Below are positions 40,876-49,352 of a stretch of 64,000 bases of DNA, one piece after another (within the stretch, counting starts at the first letter, position 1; every line of letters starts with the position of its first letter). The DNA is from Skermanella pratensis (GTDB lineage Bacteria > Pseudomonadota > Alphaproteobacteria > Azospirillales > Azospirillaceae), in contig NZ_CP030265.1 of the NCBI RefSeq assembly GCF_008843145.1, forward strand, positions 5,573,001 through 5,637,000, given 5' to 3'. A program made the translations under genes and the position numbers. Below the pieces are notes generated by a model, which was not told the origin of the DNA, made no database searches, and saw nothing but the letters and a program-made list of their open reading frames with translations.

Positions 40876-41789
40876 CGATGGCAGACATATCCGGCAGTAG
40901 GACGCCCCGTGAAGACGGGGCCGACGAGCAGAATTCCTTCACCGGCCAATTCCGCGGCTGGTTGAGGACCATCCTGGGGGGACGCGGCGACACGACGCTG
41001 CGCGACACCATCGAGGAACTGATCGAGGAACGGCGCGAGGCCGAGGGATCGATCGCCGCCGACGAGCGGGTGCTCCTCGCCAACATCCTCAAGCTGCGGG
41101 ACCGCACCGTCGTGGACACGATGGTGCCGCGTGCCGACATCGTCGCCGTCGACATCGACACGACGCTGCCCGAGCTGATCGAGCGCATGTCGCAGGAGGC
41201 ACACTCTCGGATGCCGGTCTACCGGGAGACCCTCGACGACGTCGTCGGCGTGGTCCACATCAAGGACGTGCTGTCCGCGGTCGCGCGGAAGACGCCTTTC
41301 CAGCTCAAGGACATCACCCGCGACGCGGTGATCGTGGCGCCCAGCATGCCGGTCCTCGACCTGCTGCTCCAGATGCGCCAGTCGCGCCAGCACATGGCGC
41401 TGGTCGTGGACGAGTTCGGCGGCATCGACGGGCTCGTGACGATCGAGGACCTGGTCGAGGAGATCGTCGGCGAGATCGAGGACGAGCACGACGAGACCGA
41501 GGAGCCGATGCTGGTGACCCGGCCGGACGGCACCATGCTGGCCGACGCCCGCGTTCCGATCGACGACTTCCTCAGCCTGGTCGGACCCGTCCTGGACGAC
41601 GGCGAGCGGGAGGACTTCGACACCCTCGGCGGGCTGGTGTTCAACCTCGCCGGCCGCGTGCCGAGCCGGGGCGAGCTGCTCAAGCATCCCTCGGGCCTGG
41701 AGTTCGAGGTGGTCGACGCCGATCCGCGGCGGATCAAGCGCCTGCGGGTCCGCAACCTTCCGGAGCCCGTCAACGCAACCCATGGATGA
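40872..41789 (+). CDS. CorC/HlyC-family CBS-domain protein
   Basis: This 305-residue soluble protein lacks the DUF21 membrane domain. A short N-terminal helical part leads to two CBS domains (about 75-195; RDRTVVDTMVPRADIVAVDI and later LVVDEFGGIDGLVTIEDLVE), then the transporter-associated CorC_HlyC domain (about 210-295). Annotated as CorC, LetB-adjacent or hemolysin in many genomes; suggested roles are Mg/Co efflux or regulation of lipoprotein acylation through the adjacent lnt gene. ATG 40872 overlaps ybeY by 4 nt; a second ATG at 40878 is possible. Confidence 0.93.
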   Translation: MTMADISGSRTPREDGADEQNSFTGQFRGWLRTILGGRGDTTLRDTIEELIEERREAEGSIAADERVLLANILKLRDRTVVDTMVPRADIVAVDIDTTLPELIERMSQEAHSRMPVYRETLDDVVGVVHIKDVLSAVARKTPFQLKDITRDAVIVAPSMPVLDLLLQMRQSRQHMALVVDEFGGIDGLVTIEDLVEEIVGEIEDEHDETEEPMLVTRPDGTMLADARVPIDDFLSLVGPVLDDGEREDFDTLGGLVFNLAGRVPSRGELLKHPSGLEFEVVDADPRRIKRLRVRNLPEPVNATHG

Positions 41790-43428
41790 CGCCTCCCTGC
41801 GCCTCCCGGGCTCGGGCGGGAGTGCGGGCGACGCGGTCGCAGGCGGCCGGACCTCCCGGGAACGGGGCGGCCTGCCCGTTGCCGCGCGCTTGTCCGCCCT
41901 GGCCGGCTGGCGCCGCTGCCTCGCGGCGGCGGCGTTCGGCGGCCTCGCGACCCTCGCCCTGCCGCCGGCCTTCGCCGTGCCCGTGCTGCTGCTGGCCTTT
42001 CCCGGCCTGCTCTGGCTGCTCGACGGTGCGGCGACCCGCCGCTCCGCCTTCTTCACCGGCTGGTGGTTCGGCTTCGGGCATTTCCTGCTGGGCCTCTACT
42101 GGATTTCCTTCGCGCTGCTGACCGACATCGCCCGCTTCTGGTGGATGATGCCTTTCGCCGCCGCGGGACTGCCGGCGCTGCTCGCCGTCTTCGTCGGTCT
42201 GGCGACGCTGGCCCTTCACGTCCTGTCGCGGCGGTTCCGCCTGGGCGGCCTTTCCCGCGTGCTCGCCTTCGCGATGCTGTGGACGATGGCGGAGTATCTG
42301 CGGGGGCATGTCCTGACTGGCTTCCCCTGGAACCTGATCGGCTATTCCTGGGTCGGCTTCCTGCCGGTGCTGCAGAGCGTCGCGGTGATCGGCACCTACG
42401 GCCTGGGTCTCCTGACGGTCGCGGTCGCGGCCACGCCTGCCCTGTTCGGGGATCCGGCCGAGTCGCGGCGCCGGGCGGCCGGATCGGTGGCGGTCGGCCT
42501 GCTTCTGGTCGCAGCGATCGGCGTCGCCGGGTGGGTCCGATTGTCACAGGGCGACGGGTCGACCGTTCCCGGCGTAGTGGTGCGGATCGTCCAGCCGAAC
42601 ATCGCGCAGACGCTGAAATGGAACCCGGCCGAGCGGGCGCGGAATTTCGAGCGTCTGCTGGAAATGACGGCCGAAAGCCCGGCCGGGGGCGGCCCGGCGC
42701 CCACCCACGTGGTCTGGCCGGAGACAGCGGTCCCCTTCTTCCTGGAGCGCGACGCGGCGGCCCGCCAGGCAATCGGGTCGGTGACCCCGCCGGGCGGCAG
42801 CGTCATCACCGGCGCCCCGCGGGTCAGGACCGAGCCGGACGGCACCAACCGGTTCTGGAACAGCCTGCATGCGGTGGACGGCAGCGGCGCGGTGGTCGCC
42901 AGCTACGACAAGTTCCACCTGGTGCCGTTCGGCGAGTACATGCCGCTCAGGGGCGTCCTGCCGGTCGCGTCCATCGCCGCCGGAACGACGGACTTCTCGG
43001 CCGGGACGGGCCCAAAGACGCTTGACGTGGGCGGACTGCCGCCGTTCAGCCCGCTCGTCTGCTACGAGGTGATCTTCCCCGCCGCGGTGAAGGACCCGGA
43101 ACGGCGGCCGGAATGGCTGCTCAACGTGACGAACGATGCCTGGTACGGCATCAGCGCCGGCCCCCACCAGCATTTCGCGATAGCCCAGGCCCGCGCCGTG
43201 GAGGAAGGTCTGCCCATGGTGAGGGCGGCGAATACCGGGATATCCGGCGTCGTCGACGGCTACGGCCGGATCTCCGCATATCTTGAGTTGGGTTCTCGCG
43301 GAGTCGTTGACGCAACACTGCCGAAATCGCTCGACAACACCCCGTACGGTCGAATCGGCGACTGGATATTGGTGGTACTTCTTATGAGTTTCGGCATCAG
43401 CACAACCATCGCTCGACACACCCCTTGA
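41782..43428 (+). CDS. lnt: Apolipoprotein N-acyltransferase Lnt
   Basis: This 548-residue inner-membrane enzyme adds the third acyl chain to lipoproteins. Around eight hydrophobic segments lie in the first ~225 residues, then a periplasmic nitrilase domain with the catalytic set: Glu in VVWPETAVPFFL, Lys in YDKFHLVPFGEYMP, Cys in PLVCYEVIFP. LLNVTNDAWYGISAGPHQHF is also conserved. It overlaps the CorC-like gene by 8 nt and closes the miaB operon. The N-terminal 35 residues are Gly/Ser/Arg-rich and not conserved, so a later start is possible. Confidence 0.96.
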   Translation: MDDASLRLPGSGGSAGDAVAGGRTSRERGGLPVAARLSALAGWRRCLAAAAFGGLATLALPPAFAVPVLLLAFPGLLWLLDGAATRRSAFFTGWWFGFGHFLLGLYWISFALLTDIARFWWMMPFAAAGLPALLAVFVGLATLALHVLSRRFRLGGLSRVLAFAMLWTMAEYLRGHVLTGFPWNLIGYSWVGFLPVLQSVAVIGTYGLGLLTVAVAATPALFGDPAESRRRAAGSVAVGLLLVAAIGVAGWVRLSQGDGSTVPGVVVRIVQPNIAQTLKWNPAERARNFERLLEMTAESPAGGGPAPTHVVWPETAVPFFLERDAAARQAIGSVTPPGGSVITGAPRVRTEPDGTNRFWNSLHAVDGSGAVVASYDKFHLVPFGEYMPLRGVLPVASIAAGTTDFSAGTGPKTLDVGGLPPFSPLVCYEVIFPAAVKDPERRPEWLLNVTNDAWYGISAGPHQHFAIAQARAVEEGLPMVRAANTGISGVVDGYGRISAYLELGSRGVVDATLPKSLDNTPYGRIGDWILVVLLMSFGISTTIARHTP

Positions 43429-43469
43429 TTATCGCACATATTTTCGTATGCGCGTGCACAAGAATGCGC

Positions 43470-43520
43470 TAGTACGTACTATTGAATGCATACACGTGCA
43501 TGACTAGTTAGAGTACTAAC
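43470..43520 (+). promoter_or_regulatory. Promoter with flanking palindromes before the XRE gene
   Basis: TTGAAT (43482-43487), 17 nt, TAGTTA (43505-43510) is a possible promoter. A perfect 12-bp palindrome TAGTACGTACTA (43470-43481) abuts its -35 and a second inverted repeat GTTAG (43507-43511) / CTAAC (43516-43520) overlaps its -10. The two sites share a GTACTA core, as expected for operators of the XRE protein encoded at 43542. Confidence 0.5.
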
Positions 43521-43541
43521 ATTCAACAGGGGTTTGAGGGC

Positions 43542-44021
43542 ATGCAACCACAGACACGAGGCCGGCGTGGAACCGGCGGGCGGCCCAAGACCGGCAAGCC
43601 GAATCCGATCGACGTACATGTCGGATCGCGGGTAAGGCTGCGCCGTACTCTCCTCGGCATGAGCCAGGAGAAGCTGGGCGAGGCGATCGGCCTGACATTC
43701 CAGCAGGTCCAGAAATACGAGCGGGGCGCGAACCGGATCGGTGCAAGTCGCCTGTTCGACCTCAGCCGCGTCCTGGACGTCCCTGTTTCGTTCTTCTTCG
43801 ACGACATGCCGGCAGACTCGGACGCGATCGTTTCGGGCGAGCCTTCCCATGGCGGTTTCGGCGAGGAGAAGTCAGGTTCGTTCGAGCCCGACCCGATGGC
43901 CAAGCGGGAAACCCTGGAGCTGGTCCGGGCATACTATCGCATCACCGACCCGCAGGTCCGCAAGCGCCTGTTCGAATTGACCAAGTCGGTCGCCAACGCG
44001 GCGAACACCGAAGGCGGTTGA
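43542..44021 (+). CDS. XRE-family regulator upstream of metK
   Basis: This 159-residue protein has a basic N terminus (QPQTRGRRGTGGRPKTGK), an HTH_3 domain (about 25-85): VGSRVRLRRTLLGMSQEKLG, EAIGLTFQQVQKYERGANRI, GASRLFDLSRVLDVPVSFFF, and a linker with a C-terminal helix (about 120-150, LELVRAYYRITDPQVRKRLF). This size and layout are common in alphaproteobacteria, where one such gene often lies beside metK. It sits between lnt and metK, and palindromes at its own promoter suggest autoregulation. Control of metK is possible but unproven. Confidence 0.9.
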   Translation: MQPQTRGRRGTGGRPKTGKPNPIDVHVGSRVRLRRTLLGMSQEKLGEAIGLTFQQVQKYERGANRIGASRLFDLSRVLDVPVSFFFDDMPADSDAIVSGEPSHGGFGEEKSGSFEPDPMAKRETLELVRAYYRITDPQVRKRLFELTKSVANAANTEGG

Positions 44022-44101
44022 CCGGCGGCGAGTCGCCCTGGCCAGGGTTCCGGCCGGCCCTGCGGAGCGTGGGCCGGCAGCAGGGCAGTGCCGGAGGGGC
44101 G

Positions 44102-44265
44102 ATCTCATGAGATTTCGAAACAGTTTCTGCCGCCCAGCCGTGCACGATGCCCGGATCGCAGGTTCCGGATCAAGTCACTTGACCCGGAAGGTTCGGATTG
44201 CGAAAAGAGTGATAATGCCCGTCGCTCCAGTGGCGGGCTGATTATCTTCGTCTGTCATCAATCCG
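44102..44265 (+). promoter_or_regulatory. Structured leader of metK (candidate cis-regulatory RNA)
   Basis: A perfect DNA palindrome ATCTCATGAGAT (44102-44113) is followed by two RNA-type hairpins. Hairpin 1: TTCCGG (44163-44168) with CCGGAA (44184-44189) and TCAAG (44170-44174) with CTTGA (44178-44182), 3-nt loop. Hairpin 2: outer CGGATTG (44194-44200) / CAATCCG (44259-44265), middle GATAAT (44211-44216) / ATTATC (44241-44246), inner GCCCG (44217-44221) / CGGGC (44234-44238). No T run follows either. The metK RBS (GAGG, 44275-44278) lies 9 nt after hairpin 2. The consensus of SAM-II or SAM/SAH riboswitches is not seen. Confidence 0.55.
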
Positions 44266-44284
44266 CAACGCGCCGAGGCAACCT

Positions 44285-45446
<1,162 letters not shown>

Positions 45447-45454
<8 letters not shown>

Positions 45455-46205
45455 TCGTCGTCCCGGCCCGCGCGACGACGCGCCGGCCGATCTGCGGGAA
45501 AAAGTCTACGGCCGCCGGCGCGGCCGTAGACTGCGCCTTTACAAGACCAATCTGCTGGAATCGCTGCTGCCCCGACTGGTCATCGACCCGCCGGCGGAGG
45601 GCCAGCGCCTCGATCCGGTCTCGCTCTTCGGGGCGCCGGCGGACGGTCCCGGGATCGGGCGCGGCATCGGGGACGTGTGGCTGGAAGTGGGCTTCGGCAG
45701 TGGCGAGCACCTGGCCGGCCAGGCGGCCGCCCATCCCGACATCGGCATGATCGGCTGCGAACCGTTCCTCAACGGCGTCGCCAATCTCCTGGAACACATC
45801 GATGCCGGCGGGCAGCGGAACATCCGCATCCTGGCCGACGACGCCCGGCCGCTGATCGACGCCCTGCCCGACGCGTCGATCGGCCGCTGCTTCGTGCTGT
45901 TCCCCGACCCCTGGCCCAAGATCCGCCACCACAAGCGCCGCTTCATCGGACCGGAGAACCTGGCCCGGCTGTCGCGCGTGCTCAAGGACGGGGCCGAACT
46001 GCGCATGGCGAGCGACGTCATGGGCGTCGCCATGTGGATGCTGGAGCATACCTGGTGCCATCCCGACTTCGAGTGGCTCGCCAGGACGGGGGAGGATTGG
46101 CGCCGCCGGCCGGACGATTGGCCCCAGTCGCGCTACGAGCAGAAGGGTATCGAAGCCGGCCGCAAGCCTGTGTTCCTGCGCTTCAGGCGGAAACCGCGGG
46201 GCTGA
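45447..46205 (+). CDS. trmB: TrmB, tRNA (guanine-N7)-methyltransferase
   Basis: The enzyme makes m7G46 in tRNA. TTG 45447, overlapping the metK end by 8 nt, gives 252 residues starting [20 protein letters not shown]; the frame is open further upstream but only inside metK. Conserved blocks: [34 protein letters not shown] (SAM loop), [37 protein letters not shown] and the C-terminal [17 protein letters not shown]. The start codon is uncertain because no clear RBS is visible. It is co-transcribed with metK; the rimP promoter lies after it. Confidence 0.94.
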
Positions 46206-46290
46206 CCCGGCGGGCCGCATGGGTCGGGGGCGCCCGGGAAGCGGGCGGGAAAGTACCGGAAAGCCGCAGGGAAAGTATTGTGGAAAATCC

Positions 46291-46318
46291 TTGCGGCCTG
46301 CCTCAACTTCGCTATATT
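46291..46318 (+). promoter_or_regulatory. Promoter of the rimP-nusA-infB operon leader
   Basis: TTGCGG (46291-46296), a 16-nt spacer and TATATT (46313-46318) make a good housekeeping promoter, with transcription expected near 46325. Confidence 0.65.
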
Positions 46319-46324
46319 CCATTC

Positions 46325-46413
46325 CGTGATCCCATACGATCCGGTGGTCCCGCCAAAACGGGTCGCGCTGGATCGCATCCGGGTGGGCCACTGGCCCACT
46401 TTTTTGTTTTTTG
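46325..46413 (+). ncRNA. Structured leader / candidate attenuator RNA before rimP
   Basis: From the predicted start near 46325 a ~90-nt non-coding RNA runs to the terminator at 46383-46413. It contains a GATCC / GGATC stem (46340-46344 and 46371-46375) with an inner CCCG / CGGG pair. A promoter and a terminator flanking about 90 nt directly ahead of the rimP operon fits either a free small RNA or, more likely, an attenuated leader; rimP-nusA leaders with premature terminators are known in other proteobacteria. Boundaries are predicted, not measured. Confidence 0.5.
46383..46413 (+). terminator. Strong terminator-like hairpin upstream of rimP
   Basis: GTGGGCC (46383-46389) and GGCCCAC (46393-46399) form a 7-bp GC-rich stem with a 3-nt loop, followed by TTTTTTGTTTTTT. 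It lies between the trmB stop and the rimP start, so it can end metK-trmB transcripts and also acts on any transcript from the 46291 promoter. Confidence 0.85.
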
Positions 46414-46473
46414 TCTACAGGTGTTTTGAGCCGGGCTCCTCAAGCTCGGTCATATTGCCTCAAGTCAGGTGGA

Positions 46474-46958
46474 ATGGACGCAACCGACCGGATACAACAG
46501 ATCATCGCCCCTCGGTCGAAGCCATGGGCTACGAGATCGTGCGGGTGCAGGTGTCGGGCACGCAGCGGCCCACCTTGCAGGTGATGGCCGAGCGGAAGGA
46601 CAATGCCGCCATGACCGTGGAGGATTGCGCAGACATCAGCCGTGCTGTGTCGGCCATCCTCGACGTCGAGGATCCGATTTCTTCCGCCTACACGCTGGAA
46701 GTCAGCTCGCCGGGGATCGACCGGCCGTTGACCCGGCTGAAGGATTTCGAACGGTTCGCCGGCTTCGAAGCGCGCATCGAAACTCGCTTCCCGCTGGACG
46801 GCCGCAAGCGGTTCCGCGGCGTGCTGAAGGGCGTCGGGGACGGGTCCGTGCTGATCGAGACCGATACCGGTCCGGCCACCGTCCCGTTCGACGCCGTGCA
46901 GCGCGCCAAGCTGATCCTGACCGACGCGCTGATCGCCGCCACCGCGGCTCAGCAGTAG
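46474..46958 (+). CDS. rimP: RimP, 30S ribosome maturation factor, apparent frameshift near the start
   Basis: The factor assists 30S subunit assembly. ATG 46474 opens with [13 protein letters not shown], exactly the expected RimP start, but after 12-13 codons the frame breaks: from 46512 the homologous continuation ([16 protein letters not shown], then [20 protein letters not shown] and so on to AATAAQQ) is in another frame. One base seems missing in the C run at 46508-46511. The full RimP content (about 161 residues) is present if that base is restored. If the shift is real, translation would have to begin at a later start such as ATG 46524, losing the first helix. It is the first gene of the operon with nusA, infB, rbfA, truB. 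Confidence 0.85.
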
Positions 46959-47016
46959 CCGGCCTTTTCGCCTCACGTCCGAGTGCCTACTCTAACGAAC
47001 GCCAGGGACTTCTGGA

Positions 47017-48531
47017 ATGGAACTGCTACAAGTAGCCGACGCGGTCGCCCGCGAGAAGAACATCGACCGGGATGAGGTCCTGGAAGCGATGGAGCAGGCG
47101 ATTCAGAAGGCAGGCCGCTCCAAGTACGGACACGAACACGACATCCGGGCGCGGATCGACCGCAAGACCGGCGACATCCACCTGATGCGCTATCTGGAGG
47201 TGGTCGAGGAGGTCGAGAACGAGACGACCCAGCTTACCGTCCGCGAAGCCCAGCGCATGAAGAAGGACGCCGCCGTCGGCGAGTTCCTGACCGACGAGCT
47301 GCCGCCGATCGACTTCGGCCGCATCGCGGCGCAGACCGCCAAGCAGGTCATCGTCCAGAAGGTCCGCGAGGCGGAACGGCAGCGCCAGTTCAAGGAATAC
47401 AAGGACCGCGTCGGCGAGGTGGTCAACGGCCTGGTCAAGCGGGTCGAGTACGGCAACGTCACGGTCGACCTGGGCCGGGCGGAGGCGATCCTGCGCCGCG
47501 ACGAGCTTCTGCCCCGCGAGCACTTCAAGAACGGCGACCGCGTACGCGCGTACATCTATGACGTACGGGCCGAGGCCCGCGGCCCGCAGATCTTCCTGTC
47601 TCGCACCCATCCCACTTTCATGGCGAAGCTCTTCTCCCAGGAAGTGCCCGAGATCTACGACGGCATCATCGAGATCAAGTCGGTCGCCCGCGACCCCGGC
47701 TCGCGCGCCAAGATCGCCGTGCTGAGCCACGACAGCTCGATCGACCCGGTCGGCGCCTGCGTCGGTATGCGCGGCAGCCGCGTCCAGGCCGTCGTCGGCG
47801 AGCTCCAGGGCGAGAAGATCGACATCATTCCCTGGTCCCAGGACCCGGCGACCTTCGTCGTCAACGCCCTGGCCCCGGCCGAAGTGGCCAAGGTCGTGAT
47901 GGACGAGGAAAGCAAGCGCATTGAAGTCGTGGTTCCCGATGACCAGTTGAGTCTTGCGATCGGACGCCGCGGCCAGAACGTGCGTCTCGCCAGCCAGCTG
48001 ACCGGCTGGGACATCGACATCATGACCGAGAACGAGGAGTCGGAGCGGCGCTCGGAAGAGTTCAAGACCCGTTCCCAGCTCTTCATCGACGCCCTGGACG
48101 TGGACGACGTGATCGCCCACCTGCTTGTCGCCGAAGGCTTCTCGTCGGTCGAGGAGATCGCCTTCGCCGAGACCAACGAGCTCGCCGAGATCGAAGGCTT
48201 CGACGAGGACGTGGCCGAGGAGTTGCGCGAGCGCGCCCGGACCTTCCTCGACCAGCAGAACAGCGAGATGACCGAGCGGCGCCAGGCGCTGGGCGTCGCC
48301 GACGAGATCGCGGAGATCGAGGGCCTGAGCCCCGTCATGCTGGTCAAGCTTGGCGAGAACGGCGTCAAGACCCTGGACGACCTGGCCGACCTCGCCGGCG
48401 ACGAGCTGCGCGAGATCGTCGGCAAGGACGCCATGACGCTGGACGACGCCAACGCCACCATCATGGCGGCCCGCGCCCACTGGTTCACCGAGGACGGCGA
48501 ACCGGCGACCGCCTCGACCGAACAGCACTGA
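47017..48531 (+). CDS. nusA: NusA, transcription termination/antitermination factor
   Basis: The protein has 504 residues. An N-terminal RNA-polymerase-binding domain (about 1-125) is followed by an S1 domain (about 133-200, [20 protein letters not shown]), two KH domains (about 230-345, with [20 protein letters not shown] and [20 protein letters not shown]) and two C-terminal helix-hairpin-helix acidic repeats (about 360-495), in which [10 protein letters not shown]-like elements recur ([12 protein letters not shown] and [12 protein letters not shown]). It binds RNA polymerase and controls pausing, termination and rRNA antitermination. 58 nt separate it from rimP. In E. coli NusA represses its own operon at a leader terminator, which would fit the leader seen here. 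Confidence 0.97.
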   Translation: MELLQVADAVAREKNIDRDEVLEAMEQAIQKAGRSKYGHEHDIRARIDRKTGDIHLMRYLEVVEEVENETTQLTVREAQRMKKDAAVGEFLTDELPPIDFGRIAAQTAKQVIVQKVREAERQRQFKEYKDRVGEVVNGLVKRVEYGNVTVDLGRAEAILRRDELLPREHFKNGDRVRAYIYDVRAEARGPQIFLSRTHPTFMAKLFSQEVPEIYDGIIEIKSVARDPGSRAKIAVLSHDSSIDPVGACVGMRGSRVQAVVGELQGEKIDIIPWSQDPATFVVNALAPAEVAKVVMDEESKRIEVVVPDDQLSLAIGRRGQNVRLASQLTGWDIDIMTENEESERRSEEFKTRSQLFIDALDVDDVIAHLLVAEGFSSVEEIAFAETNELAEIEGFDEDVAEELRERARTFLDQQNSEMTERRQALGVADEIAEIEGLSPVMLVKLGENGVKTLDDLADLAGDELREIVGKDAMTLDDANATIMAARAHWFTEDGEPATASTEQH

Positions 48532-48598
48532 CCCTGGTCTTTCCAGGACTACCGCTTCCGAACCCGAGATCCCGAACCAAGGACCGACCCTGCACCGG

Positions 48599-49342
48599 AT
48601 GACATCACTGAACGCCCACCCCACCCTGCCCCACGAGGCAGCCGCCCCGCCCGACGCGTTCGAGCCCGGTCTCCCCGGGCACGAACCGCTTGAGGAGGAG
48701 GCGATCGGCGGCCGGCGCAGCCCTTTGCGGCGCTGCATCGTCACCGCAGTCGTCGCCGACCGCCAGGGCATGATCCGGTTCGTCGAGTCGCCTGAAGGCG
48801 CCGTCGTCCCGGACCTGGAGGGCACGCTGCCCGGACGGGGCCTGTGGGTCACGGCGGACCGGCAGATCCTGGCCAGGGCGGTCGCCAAGAACCAGTTCTC
48901 CAAGGCCGCCCGCCGCAAGGTCAAGGTCGATCCCGGCCTGGCCGACAGGGTGGAGGCGTTGCTCAAGCGGCGCTGCCTCGACTCGATCGGCCTTTGCCGT
49001 CGCGCCGGGGTGGCCGTCTCGGGATTCGAGAAGGTCCGCGAGGCGTTGCGCAAGGGCAAGGCGGGCGCGCTGATCGCCGCGGCCGACGGGGCGGAGGACG
49101 GGCGCGGCAAGATGCGGGCGCTGGCCGGGGAGGCGCCCGTCGTCGACCTGTTCGACGCGGCCGATCTCGGCCACGCCTTCGGCCGCGACCATGTGGTGCA
49201 TGCGATGCTGGCGCCCGGCCGATTGGCCGCGCGCTTCCTGGAGGAGTGCCGGCGGTATGCCGGTCTTCGACGGGGTGCCTCGGGTGAAGGCAATTGCGGT
49301 CCGGCATCGGCCGGCCGGGCAACAGATACAACGACGAGCTAG
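48599..49342 (+). CDS. YlxR-L7Ae fusion, RNA-binding protein
   Basis: This 247-residue protein has two RNA-binding domains. The YlxR/DUF448 part (about 40-120) includes [20 protein letters not shown] and [20 protein letters not shown]. The ribosomal L7Ae-like part (about 125-205) begins [20 protein letters not shown], then [20 protein letters not shown]. The two are separate genes in many Gram-positives and fused in alphaproteobacteria. In some bacteria YlxR binds RNase P RNA. The acidic Pro-rich N terminus and Gly/Ser-rich tail are species-specific. It lies between nusA and infB in the usual order. Confidence 0.93.
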   Translation: MTSLNAHPTLPHEAAAPPDAFEPGLPGHEPLEEEAIGGRRSPLRRCIVTAVVADRQGMIRFVESPEGAVVPDLEGTLPGRGLWVTADRQILARAVAKNQFSKAARRKVKVDPGLADRVEALLKRRCLDSIGLCRRAGVAVSGFEKVREALRKGKAGALIAAADGAEDGRGKMRALAGEAPVVDLFDAADLGHAFGRDHVVHAMLAPGRLAARFLEECRRYAGLRRGASGEGNCGPASAGRATDTTTS

Positions 49343-49352
49343 TCGGACACAG

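Noticed and set aside
40872-41789. Hemolysin toxin
   Set aside because: The name comes from old annotation; the protein is a CBS/CorC-domain regulator without membrane or toxin features.
44160-44284. SAM-II or SAM/SAH riboswitch before metK
   Set aside because: The pairing pattern and conserved loop sequences of these classes are not visible; kept only as an unclassified structured leader.
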